A DNA stretch of 64,000 nt from Burkholderiales bacterium Ga0077547 (lineage in GTDB: Bacteria > Pseudomonadota > Gammaproteobacteria > Burkholderiales > Burkholderiaceae_C): assembly GCA_001464195.1 (NCBI GenBank), contig LNEY01000001.1:1-64000 (forward strand), given 5' to 3'. Below the pieces are notes generated by a model, which searched no databases, was not told where the DNA came from, and was given only the letters and a program-made list of their open reading frames with translations. Of the stretch, positions 44,908 through 53,826 are shown piece by piece. Both the position numbers and the translations under genes were made by a program. Position 1 is the stretch's first letter. The number at the start of each line of letters is the position of its first letter.

Positions 44908-47184
44908 TCAGGGCTTGATGCGGCTGATGCGCAGCACTGCGGCCGATCGTTTCAGGGTGCGCATCACATCGGCCAGATGCAGCCGATCGCGCACCGCCAG
45001 CAGCAGCTTCAGTTCGGCCGTCTCAGATGCCGCTTGATCGCCCATGTCGATGTGGGTGATGTCGGCCTCGGCCGCCGCGACGGCGGTGGCCACTTCGGCC
45101 AGCACACCCTTGCCGTTCTTCAGCAACAGGGCAATGCCGGTCTCGAAGGCGCGTGTGGGTTGCTCGGCCCAGTCCACGCTCAGTCCGTCCTCGCTGTCGC
45201 GCCCGAGCAGACGCTTGCCGACTGCGCAGTCCGCCGTGTGAATCTGCAGGCCTTCACCGCGGCCGAGATAGCCCAGGATCGAGTCTCCGGGGATGGGCCG
45301 GCAGCAAGAAGCCAACTGGATCGATACGCCTTCGCTGCCATCGATCAGTACCATGCCTTGCGATGGCGTGGCCTCGTCGGCACCGTAGCGGCCCAGCGTC
45401 AGCGTGACCGCATCGGGCCGCACGCCGCGCTCGGTCAGCAGCCGTGCCATGCGTTTGGCGACGATGGATGCGATCTTGCGCCCGACGCCGATGTCGGTCA
45501 GCAACTCTTCTCGGCTGCGGTTGCCGCTCCAGCGCAGCAGCGCCGGCCAGACCGGCGACAGCGCGCCGGGGCTGTCATCTTGTGGCATCGCCATGCCCTC
45601 GGCCCGCAGCGCCTGGGCCAGCATCTTGGCGCCGAGGTCCTGCGACTCTTCCTGCTCCATCGTTTTCAGGTGGTGCCTGATCTTCGAGCGTGCACGACCG
45701 GTGCGCACGAAATTCAGCCAGCCCGGGTTCGGCCGCGCGCCGGGTGCGATGACGATGTCGACGACATCCCCGCTGCGCAGTTCGGTGCGCAATGCGACCG
45801 GCTCACCGTTGACCTTGGCGGCCACGCAATGGTCGCCGACATCGGAGTGAATCGCGTAGGCGAAATCGACCGGCGTGGCACCGCGTGGCAGGGCCAGGAT
45901 CTTCGACTTCGGCGTGAACACATACACCGCGTCGGGGAACAGATCGATCTTGACGTGTTCGAGAAACTCGCTCGCGTCGCGGGTTTCGTCCTGGATGTCG
46001 ATCAGCGACTGCAGCCACATCGCACCCAGGCGCTGTGCTTCCTGCGCATGCTGCGGTCCATTGCGCTTGGTCTTGTACATCCAGTGTGCGGCGATGCCTT
46101 TTTCGGCGACAGCGTGCATGGGCTCGGTGCGGATCTGGAATTCGACCGCGGTGCCCAGCGGGCTGACCAGCGTGGTGTGCAGGGACTGGTAGCCATTGGC
46201 CTTCGGGATCGCGATGTAGTCCTTGAAGCGGCCCGGCAGCGGTTTGTACAACTGGTGCAGCACACCGAGGGCCAGGTAGCACTCGGGCAGGGTGGCAACG
46301 ACGATGCGAAAGCCGAAGATGTCGCTCACCTGGGCAAAGCTCAGGTGCTTGGATCGCATCTTCCCGTAGATGGAAAACAGCGTCTTTTCCCGGCCATAGA
46401 CCTGCACCTTCAGCTTGGCCTGGGTGAACGATTTCTCGACATCGCGTTGGATGCGCTCGACCAGATCGCGCCGGTTGCCACGCGCCTTGAACACCGCCTT
46501 CGACAAGGCGTTGTAACGCCAGGGACGCAGGTGTTGGAACGACAACTCCTGCAGCTGGCGGTAGGTCTGGTTCAACCCCAGGCGGTGCGCGATGGGGGCG
46601 TAGATGTCCAGTGTTTCGCGGGCGATGCGCATGCGCTTGTCGACCGCGACCGACTCCATCGTTCGCATGTTGTGCAGGCGGTCGGCGAGCTTGATCAGGA
46701 TCACGCGCACATCGCGCGCCATGGCCAGCAGCATCTTGCGGAATGACTCTGCCTGCGATTCCTCACGGGTCGAGAACTGCAGCTTGTCGAGCTTGGTCAG
46801 CCCGTCAACGAGCTCGGCGGTCGGTGCGCCGAAGCGCTCGATCAGTTCGGTCTTGGTGATGCCGCAGTCTTCCATCGCGTCGTGCATCAACGCGGCCATG
46901 ATCGCCTGCGCGTCCAGCTTCCACTCGGCGCACAGGCCGGCCACCGCGATCGGGTGCGTGATGTAGGGCTCGCCACTGGTGCGGTACTGGCCCAGATGCG
47001 CTTCGTCGGCAAAGCGGTAAGCGTCGCGGACGCGGCGGATGTCGGCCGGGTCCAGGTAATCGAGCTTGCTGGTCAGCGCGTCGAACGACGCGGCGGCGGC
47101 ATCCGTCGGCACGGCCACTTCGGCCGGTCTGCGCCGCACCGCGTTGATCGCATCCTTGAAGGTATCGCCGATCAGATTGCCCAT
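44908..47184 (-). CDS. spoT: Bifunctional (p)ppGpp synthetase/hydrolase SpoT
   Basis: A 758-residue RelA/SpoT homologue. The hydrolase domain keeps the catalytic HDxxED as HDAMED (about residue 102) and HPIAVAGL. The synthetase domain includes GREKTLFSIYGKM and RFKDYIAIPKANGYQSLHT. TGS (about 410-470) and ACT (about 685-755) regulatory domains follow. With an active hydrolase it controls the stringent response both ways. Gene order gmk-rpoZ-spoT is conserved in betaproteobacteria. Confidence 0.95.
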   Translation of the reverse strand: MGNLIGDTFKDAINAVRRRPAEVAVPTDAAAASFDALTSKLDYLDPADIRRVRDAYRFADEAHLGQYRTSGEPYITHPIAVAGLCAEWKLDAQAIMAALMHDAMEDCGITKTELIERFGAPTAELVDGLTKLDKLQFSTREESQAESFRKMLLAMARDVRVILIKLADRLHNMRTMESVAVDKRMRIARETLDIYAPIAHRLGLNQTYRQLQELSFQHLRPWRYNALSKAVFKARGNRRDLVERIQRDVEKSFTQAKLKVQVYGREKTLFSIYGKMRSKHLSFAQVSDIFGFRIVVATLPECYLALGVLHQLYKPLPGRFKDYIAIPKANGYQSLHTTLVSPLGTAVEFQIRTEPMHAVAEKGIAAHWMYKTKRNGPQHAQEAQRLGAMWLQSLIDIQDETRDASEFLEHVKIDLFPDAVYVFTPKSKILALPRGATPVDFAYAIHSDVGDHCVAAKVNGEPVALRTELRSGDVVDIVIAPGARPNPGWLNFVRTGRARSKIRHHLKTMEQEESQDLGAKMLAQALRAEGMAMPQDDSPGALSPVWPALLRWSGNRSREELLTDIGVGRKIASIVAKRMARLLTERGVRPDAVTLTLGRYGADEATPSQGMVLIDGSEGVSIQLASCCRPIPGDSILGYLGRGEGLQIHTADCAVGKRLLGRDSEDGLSVDWAEQPTRAFETGIALLLKNGKGVLAEVATAVAAAEADITHIDMGDQAASETAELKLLLAVRDRLHLADVMRTLKRSAAVLRISRIKP

Positions 47185-47248
47185 GCGCTTAATTTATCCC
47201 GTAATGAATGGGCGCGACATCCGGCTGTCATCCAGAACAGTTACAGGC

Positions 47249-47275
47249 AATAAAAACGGCCCCGCAGGGCCGTTT
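47249..47275 (-). terminator. Terminator between rpoZ and spoT
   Basis: Minus strand: AAACGGCCC, 4-base loop, GGGCCGTTT, then a run of Ts (TTTTTATT), 24 bp after the rpoZ stop. A clear intrinsic terminator; spoT then needs its own promoter or partial read-through. Confidence 0.85.
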
Positions 47276-47298
47276 GATGTGGTGCGTTGCGATGTCGC

Positions 47299-47502
47299 TC
47301 AGACCGGCACCTTGCGCAGCATCTCGATGCCCACTTCGCCCGCGGCGATTTCGCGCAACGCGGTCACACCGGGCTTGTTCTTGGTGTCGATCTTCGGCGC
47401 GTGGCCCTGGCTCAGCATGCGGGCACGATAAGTGGCCGCCAGCACCAGCTGAAAGCGATTGGGAATCTGAACGAGACAATCTTCCACGGTGATGCGGGCC
47501 AT
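47299..47502 (-). CDS. rpoZ: RNA polymerase omega subunit
   Basis: A 67-residue omega subunit: [20 protein letters not shown] and [16 protein letters not shown] are the conserved blocks. It assists folding and assembly of the beta-prime subunit and takes part in ppGpp site 1. Placed between gmk and spoT as usual. Confidence 0.95.
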   Translation of the reverse strand: MARITVEDCLVQIPNRFQLVLAATYRARMLSQGHAPKIDTKNKPGVTALREIAAGEVGIEMLRKVPV

Positions 47503-47544
47503 GCGGTGCTCCAGAGGGGTGGCTTTGGCGACCTTGATCGGGGA

Positions 47545-48165
47545 TCAATCAAGGTTCAGTGCCTGAAATACGTCGGGCTTGTTCTTCGACAACACCGCAT
47601 ATCGCAGTCGTTGCGAGTGAACGATGGTTTTCAGATCGAAAACCGCCGTTTCAAACAGGGCATTGATGATAACAAAGTCGAAATGCCGGGCCTGAGCCAC
47701 TTCATGCCTCGCATTGATCAGCCGTTGTGCGATCACGTCCGGATGATCCTCACCGCGCCGATTCAGGCGCTGTGCGAGCTCTTCCCAGCTGGGCGGCAGG
47801 ATGAACACCAGCACCGTGTCGGGGAACAATTGCTTGATTTGCAGAGCGCCTTGCCAGTCGATCTCGAGCACGACGTCATGACCTTGAGATATCCGGCTGT
47901 CCACCGCGGCGTGCGAGGTGCCATAGAGGTTGCCATGAACTTCGGCCCATTCGATGAATTCGCCAGCAGCCACCATCGCGCGGAACTCGGGCTCGCTGAC
48001 GAAGTGATATTCGCGCCCTTCCTGCTCCTGGCCGCGAGGCGGCCGTGTGGTGTGCGACACCGAGACGCCGAGGTGGGAATCCATCTCGAGCAGCGCTTTG
48101 ACGAGGCTCGATTTGCCCGCACCGCTGGGCGCTGCGACCACGAAAAGGCTGCCGGCTTGCTGCAT
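47545..48165 (-). CDS. gmk: Guanylate kinase
   Basis: A 206-residue P-loop kinase converting GMP to [21 protein letters not shown] is the P-loop, followed by [21 protein letters not shown], the GMP-binding signature. First gene of the gmk-rpoZ pair. The 161 bp to the divergent prsR start hold both promoters. Confidence 0.95.
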   Translation of the reverse strand: MQQAGSLFVVAAPSGAGKSSLVKALLEMDSHLGVSVSHTTRPPRGQEQEGREYHFVSEPEFRAMVAAGEFIEWAEVHGNLYGTSHAAVDSRISQGHDVVLEIDWQGALQIKQLFPDTVLVFILPPSWEELAQRLNRRGEDHPDVIAQRLINARHEVAQARHFDFVIINALFETAVFDLKTIVHSQRLRYAVLSKNKPDVFQALNLD

Positions 48166-48326
48166 GGGGAATCACTCCTGAGGGCGGATGCGTGCGTTGG
48201 GCGCGAGGATGGATCCTGACATTGGCGCGCATTGCCACATATTCATCAATAAAAGGTGCCGGTGACAGCGAGGGCGGGTGTGAGAATTCACGCGGGGACA
48301 CGGGGTCCTCAGCGCTACATTTTCGG

Positions 48327-49736
48327 ATGACCATGACTTCGGACACGCGGCCGCCATTGCTGATTGTGGAGGATGACCTCGCACTTCAGAAGCAGATCAA
48401 ATGGTCTCTCGATCGCTTCGAGTCCGTCACCGCGGACGACCGGGTCAGCGCGATTGCGCAGTTCAAGCGTCACGCGCCCGCCGTGGTGACGATGGACCTC
48501 GGGTTGCCACCGAACCCCGATTCCGTCCAAGAGGGCTTCAAGCTGCTTGAGCAGATGATGGAGCTCAATCCCGATGTCAAGGTGATCGTGCTGACCGGAC
48601 AGAACGATCAGGCCAATGCGCTGCGGGCCATCGACCTCGGCGCTTACGACTTCCTGCCCAAGCCGTTTGACCCCGACATGCTCGGGCTGATCATCGGCCG
48701 CGCGTTTCGGTTGTTCGATCTGCAAAGCGAGAACCGGCGCCTGCGTGAGATGCAGCTTCCCGATGCGACTGACGGACTCATCACACGCGATCAGCAGATG
48801 CTGCGCATCGGCCGCACCGTCGAGAAGGTGGCGCCGAGCAACGCGACCGTGCTGCTGCTCGGTGAAAGCGGCACGGGCAAGGAGGTGCTGGCCAACGCGT
48901 TGCACCGTGCCTCGAAACGAAGCGGCAAGTTCGTCGCCATCAATTGCGCTGCCATCCCCGAGAATCTGCTGGAAAGCGAACTGTTCGGCTACGAAAAGGG
49001 CGCCTTCACGGGTGCGGCCAAAACCACGGTCGGTCGCATCGAGACGGCCCACGGAGGCACGCTGATGCTCGATGAGATCGGCGACCTCCCGATGGCGCTT
49101 CAGGCCAAGCTGCTGCGCTTTTTGCAGGAGCGAACGGTCGAGCGCATCGGCGGCCGGCAGGGCATTCCAGTCGATGTCCGCGTCGTGTGTGCGACGCACC
49201 AGGATCTGGACGAGTTCATCAAGACGAACCGCTTCCGCCAGGACCTCTACTACCGACTGGCCGAAATCGTCGTCGAAATCCCGCCGCTGCGTGCACGGCA
49301 AGGTGATGCGGTGTTGCTGGCACAGGCTTTTCTGCGACGTTTCGCTCGCGAGCAAGGCCGCAGCGCGCTGAGTTTCACCGACGATGCGCTGTCGGCCATC
49401 GATGCTTACGGCTGGCCCGGCAACGTGCGGGAACTGCTCAATGCCATCAAGCGGGTGTCGATCATGGCCGACGGCAACCGAGTGACCAGCGACGATCTCA
49501 ATCTGCCTCGGTCGGCCGAGGCTGAGGACGCGGCAGAGCCGGTGCTCGATCTGCGCTCCGTGCGCGATCAGGCCGAGCGCGGCGCGATCGTGATGGCGCT
49601 GGCGCGCGCCAACGGCAACATCGTCAAGGCCTCGGAACTGCTGGGCGTGACGCGCCCAACGCTGTACGACCTGATGCGCCGGCTGGGCATCCAGTGGAAA
49701 GACGCTGACGTTTCCACGACCGCATCGTCCGAGTGA
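48327..49736 (+). CDS. prsR: PEP-CTERM-box sigma-54 response regulator PrsR
   Basis: A 469-residue NtrC-type regulator: receiver (about 8-128, acidic DDLAL, phospho-acceptor in VVTMDLGLPP, KPFDPDM), sigma-54 AAA domain (about 150-385, LLGESGTGKEVLANALH, GAFTGA as EKGAFTGAAKTT), and a Fis-type HTH (NIVKASELLGVTRPTLYDLM). Such PrsR proteins act with PrsK to drive sigma-54 promoters of PEP-CTERM/exosortase genes. Start at 48327 (MTMTSD); prsK lies 6.5 kb away, unlike the usual adjacent arrangement. Confidence 0.9.
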   Translation: MTMTSDTRPPLLIVEDDLALQKQIKWSLDRFESVTADDRVSAIAQFKRHAPAVVTMDLGLPPNPDSVQEGFKLLEQMMELNPDVKVIVLTGQNDQANALRAIDLGAYDFLPKPFDPDMLGLIIGRAFRLFDLQSENRRLREMQLPDATDGLITRDQQMLRIGRTVEKVAPSNATVLLLGESGTGKEVLANALHRASKRSGKFVAINCAAIPENLLESELFGYEKGAFTGAAKTTVGRIETAHGGTLMLDEIGDLPMALQAKLLRFLQERTVERIGGRQGIPVDVRVVCATHQDLDEFIKTNRFRQDLYYRLAEIVVEIPPLRARQGDAVLLAQAFLRRFAREQGRSALSFTDDALSAIDAYGWPGNVRELLNAIKRVSIMADGNRVTSDDLNLPRSAEAEDAAEPVLDLRSVRDQAERGAIVMALARANGNIVKASELLGVTRPTLYDLMRRLGIQWKDADVSTTASSE

Positions 49737-49741
49737 AGCGA

Positions 49742-49765
49742 GCCCTCCGGAGGGCGGTTCTATTT
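49742..49765 (+). terminator. Hairpin between prsR and the trypsin-like protease
   Basis: The perfect palindrome GCCCTCCGGAGGGC starts 6 bp after the prsR stop and is followed by GGTTCTATTT. It lies between the two convergent stop codons and could serve as terminator for prsR. Confidence 0.5.
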
Positions 49766-50557
49766 GCGCTCGTTGCGGGCAAGCAAGCGCATCACATGTT
49801 CCACCGGTATGGCGTAGCTGATGCCCGATGGATGCGTGAGCGCAGACTCGCGAGTGCCTTTCAGCGCCACCATGTTGATCACGCCGACCACGGTGCCTGT
49901 CTCTGCATCGAACACCGGACCGCCACTGTTGCCAGGATAGGCGGTTGCGTCGAGTTGTAGCAGTTCGAACGCCCCGTCCTTCAGGGCCTTGATGGCGCGG
50001 CTGTCGAGCTGCCGCGCGCTGGGGCTGGGCAAGGCCACCGTGGTGACGGCCGAGACGATGCCGCGGTGGGTGACGGGCGAGAGCCCCAGATTGCTACCCA
50101 GCGGGAATCCGATGAACGCAACTGCTTGCCCTTCGCGCGCGGGCTGCTCACTCAGCGCAAGTGCTGGTATGTCAGGCCCCTTGAAGCGCAGAAGGACGAG
50201 GTCGTGGGCTTTGTCGTTTTCTATCACCTCCGCACGACGCAGGCTGGCCTGACCCAATGGCCCGGGTGTGTAGATGACCAGGCTGCTGTCGTCTGTGTTG
50301 TCACCTGCGGCCCGCGCGATCACGTGCGAGTTCGTTATCAGTAAATTGCCATCACCGACGACGAAACCAGTGCCGCTGAAACTGAAACGCGGATTCTGTT
50401 TCTCTTGATAGAACCCGACAGCCAACACCGATGGCTTCACCTTGACGATGAGAGTCGGAAGTGCATCCGCTGCGTGCGACATTAATGACGCCATCAAGAG
50501 AGCGAAGCCCGGCAGGTATCGCGAGACTGCCTCCTTCAATGCCGCAAGTGCTCTCAT
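49760..50557 (-). CDS. Exported trypsin-like serine protease (S1C-like), intact
   Basis: A 265-residue secreted protease. A signal peptide (about 1-29, MRALAALKEAV...SHAADA) is followed by a chymotrypsin fold with the full triad: His in LLITNSHVI, Asp in KAHDLVLLRF, Ser in AYPGNSGGPVF. No PDZ domain is attached. Start at 50557 (a further in-frame Met is at 50566). Paralogous to the pseudogene at 50931-51525, with which it shares KPSVL-G-Y, GTGFVV and EGQAVAFIGF blocks. It is convergent with prsR and may act on the exported protein encoded at 53826; that is inference. Confidence 0.88.
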   Translation of the reverse strand: MRALAALKEAVSRYLPGFALLMASLMSHAADALPTLIVKVKPSVLAVGFYQEKQNPRFSFSGTGFVVGDGNLLITNSHVIARAAGDNTDDSSLVIYTPGPLGQASLRRAEVIENDKAHDLVLLRFKGPDIPALALSEQPAREGQAVAFIGFPLGSNLGLSPVTHRGIVSAVTTVALPSPSARQLDSRAIKALKDGAFELLQLDATAYPGNSGGPVFDAETGTVVGVINMVALKGTRESALTHPSGISYAIPVEHVMRLLARNERK

Positions 50558-50663
50558 ACAGTCCACTCCACCCCACTGCGCTTGGCGAACCCGAGTACGC
50601 TATTGAAAGCGCACAGTCGGGCGCTGAACTAGCCAGCGGGTAATAAGTGCCGGCGCGAATCAC

Positions 50664-50897
50664 TTAGCTGTTGTGGGAACTGGTGTCGGTGCCAATGCCA
50701 ATCGCCATTTCATGCTCCACGACCATAACATCTCGGGCCGCGTCAGCGGTGCCACTCCAGAAGCTCGCATACATGCACGCCCGGGATAGCTGCGAAACTT
50801 CCGACAGCTGGCTGAGCGCCGACTATCGGATGCCTTTTTTGATCAACACCGTGGTTGATACACGCACCAAGTCACCTTTTTCGGGGTCGAGCAATGG
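50664..50897 (-). pseudogene. Unidentified gene fragment with in-frame stop
   Basis: Minus-strand frame reading PLLDPEKGDLVRVSTTVL..., broken by TAG at 50825-50823, then continuing SALSQLSEVSQLSRACMYAS... and ending TSSHNS at a TAA. The composition is protein-like across the stop, which suggests a decayed gene tail. I do not recognise the family. It sits between the protease pseudogene and the intact protease, in the same direction. Confidence 0.4.
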
Positions 50898-50930
50898 CTA
50901 GTTACTGCTATCCGGATATGTTGCGACATG

Positions 50931-51525
50931 AAGTGGAAAAACGTGGAAGGTTCCGATTCGACGCCCGCGACTGGGCCATTCGCTGAGCCTCACGGCGGAG
51001 CAACTGGGCAGCGCCGCCGCCGAAATGCTGGACACCGTGGCCCAGTGCTTGACGACCGAGAAACTCAGCGCACCACTGGTGGTAAAACCCATGAACGCGA
51101 GGTTGTCGCCCTCGCGCACCGTGTTCGAGTCAACCAGCCCCGTCCAGCCCCGTGGCCGACCCGGGCGGTTCTTCCATGCGCATCAGCTCCAGGCCTCGTT
51201 CCTGTTAGGTGTACAGCACCGTTACCGAGCGCATCCGCCGTTCGCCAGAAGCTCGCCGCCGCTGCATCGCCGCCGTAGGACCATCACCTCTGCCGGCCAG
51301 TAGCAACAGGCGGGCGTCCGTCGCCAGCATCAGACCGTTTTCGACAACAAAGCCTGTGCCTCGCGGCCGGAAGCGCTGGCTGCCAGTGGCCTTGTATATG
51401 CCCACAAGCAACACGGAAGGTTTGAAGCGTGCGATGGTATTGGGCAAATCAGCGTTGGCCGAAGCCGCTCACACCCACATAGCCAGCTAGACAACGCTCC
51501 ATACACGGCGTGCGCTTTGAATCAT
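50931..51525 (-). pseudogene. Trypsin-like serine protease pseudogene
   Basis: Remnant of a paralogue of the protease at 49760. The frame begins at the ATG at 51525, which overlaps the nucleotidyltransferase stop (ATGA), and reads MIQSARRVWSVV-stop-LAMWV-stop-AASANADLPNTIARFKPSVL, a signal peptide with two nonsense codons. It goes on RGTGFVVENGLMLATDARLLL, where the catalytic His position is Arg. After another stop, a frame change leads to VREGDNLAFMGFTTSG and SSISAAALPS, homologous to the middle of the intact gene. The serine loop is gone. Confidence 0.8.
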
Positions 51526-52625
51526 GCGGTGGTGCTTCCGGGTTGCAGGTTTTTGACCAGTTTTCGCATCAAATGCCAACTAAGCAAGGCGGGCGGCATG
51601 CGCAACCAGTGACCGCGCAAATACAAAACGCCGCGGGCCAAGGGTGTCCAGCGGTCCGACACTGAAGCGTGGTCTGGTTGCAGCGCGCGCAAGAACAACG
51701 CGTCCTGAATTGCCGGATGCATCACGGTGCCGCGGCGCCGGGCTGCCAGCAGCAACTCGGCCTCCAGGCGGTCAGGCGCAGGCGTCTGCAGCAGCAAACG
51801 CGTGTAGCGCAGGGCTAAATGCAGCGGTCCTTCCAGCTCAAGTACCTGGGCGCGCGAATGCAGCTGAGGCCAGAAAGTGACATCGCTGCTGAACTCCCGG
51901 AGCAGAGCGTCCAGGTCGACGAGTCCTCGCAGTCCCATCTGCAGTTCACCTTCGTGAAAGAGGTGTGCAGCACTGTGCAAGACCATGTCGGGTTTGCTCA
52001 GCACCCGGATTTTTTCGTCATTGCCTGCTGCAACCGTGTCCGCCAGCAACAGCGCCGAGTCCGGTTTGAGGCGCGCTGTCGGCGGGAGGATAGCGTGGTG
52101 CACATCGAGCACCGAGCCGCGCTTGACATGCCGCAGTGGCGGCAGTTCGTGCATCCATTTCCGGTAGTAATGCTGGTCGTACGCATTACGGTTCGTCTGC
52201 ACCCAGCCGGCCATCATCAAAGCCGACTCCACCTCACTCAGGCGGTGCCTGGGTACGAGGATGTCCACGTCTGACACCATGCGACCGCGCGCGGCTGACA
52301 GATTCGCCAGCGTGTAGGCGGCGCCCTTGAGCAAAACCGCAGGCTCTCCGAGCGGCGCAAGCGCTTGCGCAATGGCCCTGGCCTCATGCAGCAGTTCCAC
52401 GTGTTGGCGCGCCACCAGCTTCATGGCCGATTCGATGTGTCTGCGTGGTGCAGCGGGCAAGGTGTCCCACAGCCCGTGAAGGCGCGCGTCTTCTCCGATT
52501 CGGGCCAGCAGATCGGCACGTCGCCCCTGGCGAATAAGCAAATCCCACTGCGCCAGGGACAGCTTTTTCATACTGTCTGGGTGGAGCACAGCGGTGAGCA
52601 ACAACTCTTGCTCAGCGGCACTCAT
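51522..52625 (-). CDS. PF14907-type nucleotidyltransferase of the HPr-rel-A cassette
   Basis: A 367-residue protein of the NTP_transf_5 type. The core VLLKGAAYTLANLS...GRMVSDVDILVP holds the nucleotidyltransferase-fold acidic pair (DVD). The C-terminal half is helical and ends in a basic segment (HLMRKLVKNLQ). Such proteins regularly accompany PqqD-like and HprK-related proteins in exosortase-bearing bacteria; the reaction is not established. Start at 52625, where ATGA overlaps the HprK-like stop; its own stop overlaps the start of the protease pseudogene. Confidence 0.8.
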   Translation of the reverse strand: MSAAEQELLLTAVLHPDSMKKLSLAQWDLLIRQGRRADLLARIGEDARLHGLWDTLPAAPRRHIESAMKLVARQHVELLHEARAIAQALAPLGEPAVLLKGAAYTLANLSAARGRMVSDVDILVPRHRLSEVESALMMAGWVQTNRNAYDQHYYRKWMHELPPLRHVKRGSVLDVHHAILPPTARLKPDSALLLADTVAAGNDEKIRVLSKPDMVLHSAAHLFHEGELQMGLRGLVDLDALLREFSSDVTFWPQLHSRAQVLELEGPLHLALRYTRLLLQTPAPDRLEAELLLAARRRGTVMHPAIQDALFLRALQPDHASVSDRWTPLARGVLYLRGHWLRMPPALLSWHLMRKLVKNLQPGSTTA

Positions 52626-53539
52626 GCTGGGAACTCCAACGCATCGAACCAAGTCAGTGCTTCGTCCAGCGAAGAGTATTGCAGGTCGTGGCAGTCGCAG
52701 CGTTCGATCAACTGCGCCAGCGCTTCAAAACCCGCACGGCCATGCACGTGGTGGTTGAAGCTGTTCGAGGCGAGTTCCACCAATGCTTGGGATTTCGGAT
52801 GATCCCCCACCGTCAAAGGAACGCCCTTCGAATACTGGGGGAAAATCACCCAAGCCGGCATGGCGGGAATGTGCGCTCGAGCCAAGCTGTCGGGAGACAC
52901 CTCCATGTGGGCCACCGTGCCTTTGAGTGTGTCATGCGCGGGCGGGCCGAAATTGAGGCCGCGGGAGCGCTGGCGAATGACGTCGATCGACGCATTTTTA
53001 AGACTCACCGGCCTGGGAGCCGGAGTGACAAAACCAGTGACCGGGTCCAACAGAGCCATTTCGTCGGACAAAAGACGCCAACCATTCAGCATGAGTGCCG
53101 CGCACAGTGTGCTTTTGCCCGAACCGGGTGGTGCCGGTAGAAGCACTGCACCGCCGTCTTTTTCGAGCACTGCCGCATGGATGGTGAGCCAGTTGTGGTG
53201 ATAACTGGTGACGCACCAGTTCATGCCCCATTCGAGAAACGCAAAGGCTTCTCCGTACGCCAACGGCGTGAAGGGCTCAAACCCATCCATCTTGAAGACG
53301 CACAACTTCTTGAAGGGCCTGTGACGCGTCACCACAGCCACATGGAAATCGGCGAAGTGCTCGCCGCCCTCCAACAGCACATGGTTGCCGTACAGAGCGT
53401 GCAATCCTCGCGCAACCACAGGAATGGGACTCTGGATGTGCACGACGAAGGGCGGAACTTGGAGATAGATCCCATCGCCTGCCAAACGATGGGCAAGTTC
53501 GGTCAGAGTCAGCGCATCCAGGTTGACAGGTGGGTTCAC
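52622..53539 (-). CDS. HprK-related kinase A
   Basis: A 305-residue protein related to the HPr kinase/phosphorylase C-terminal domain. Walker A is LLPAPPGSGKSTLCAAL at about residue 134, followed by WRLLSDEMALLD, the HprK-like acidic motif. There is no HPr protein nearby. The model family HprK-related kinase A, with PqqD and nucleotidyltransferase partners, is thought to act in peptide or protein modification; chemistry unknown. Overlaps of 4 bp on both sides. Confidence 0.85.
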   Translation of the reverse strand: MNPPVNLDALTLTELAHRLAGDGIYLQVPPFVVHIQSPIPVVARGLHALYGNHVLLEGGEHFADFHVAVVTRHRPFKKLCVFKMDGFEPFTPLAYGEAFAFLEWGMNWCVTSYHHNWLTIHAAVLEKDGGAVLLPAPPGSGKSTLCAALMLNGWRLLSDEMALLDPVTGFVTPAPRPVSLKNASIDVIRQRSRGLNFGPPAHDTLKGTVAHMEVSPDSLARAHIPAMPAWVIFPQYSKGVPLTVGDHPKSQALVELASNSFNHHVHGRAGFEALAQLIERCDCHDLQYSSLDEALTWFDALEFPA

Positions 53540-53826
53540 GCCAGGGCGTACTCCGCGAAGCCCAATTCCACCAAGTCATTCAATAAGCTGCGAACCTGCG
53601 CCATCTCGAACGCTTCAGGTTGATCCAGCTGCAGCAGAAGAGCCAAGTCGGGACCATCCAGATTTGTGTGCCGGATCAGGTGCCCAAGCGCTTCACCCAC
53701 GATCGGGCTGAGAGCATGAAGACTGCCGTCTGCTTCGTCGTACACCACGACTCCGTCCTCAAAGCTGTGAAGGGCCAGCGCAAAAGCTCTCGGGCACCCG
53801 CAGCGGACGGACAAGCCGTCTCCCAT
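53536..53826 (-). CDS. PqqD-family peptide chaperone (HPr-rel-A system)
   Basis: A 96-residue PqqD-like winged helix. VVVYDEADGSLHALSPIVGEAL is the family core (D-x-x-x-G-x-x-H-x-L-x-P/N), followed by helices ending VELGFAEYALA. PqqD/RRE domains bind leader peptides and deliver them to modifying enzymes. Start at the ATG at 53826, overlapping the exported-protein stop (TGATG); a GTG one codon earlier is possible. Confidence 0.85.
   Translation of the reverse strand: MGDGLSVRCGCPRAFALALHSFEDGVVVYDEADGSLHALSPIVGEALGHLIRHTNLDGPDLALLLQLDQPEAFEMAQVRSLLNDLVELGFAEYALA

Noticed and set aside
44977-46746. 589-codon open frame antisense to spoT
   Set aside because: spoT on the other strand is unmistakable; this frame is a codon-bias shadow.
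50671-50901. 76-codon plus-strand frame
   Set aside because: Antisense to the more protein-like broken frame at 50664-50897; no features of its own.
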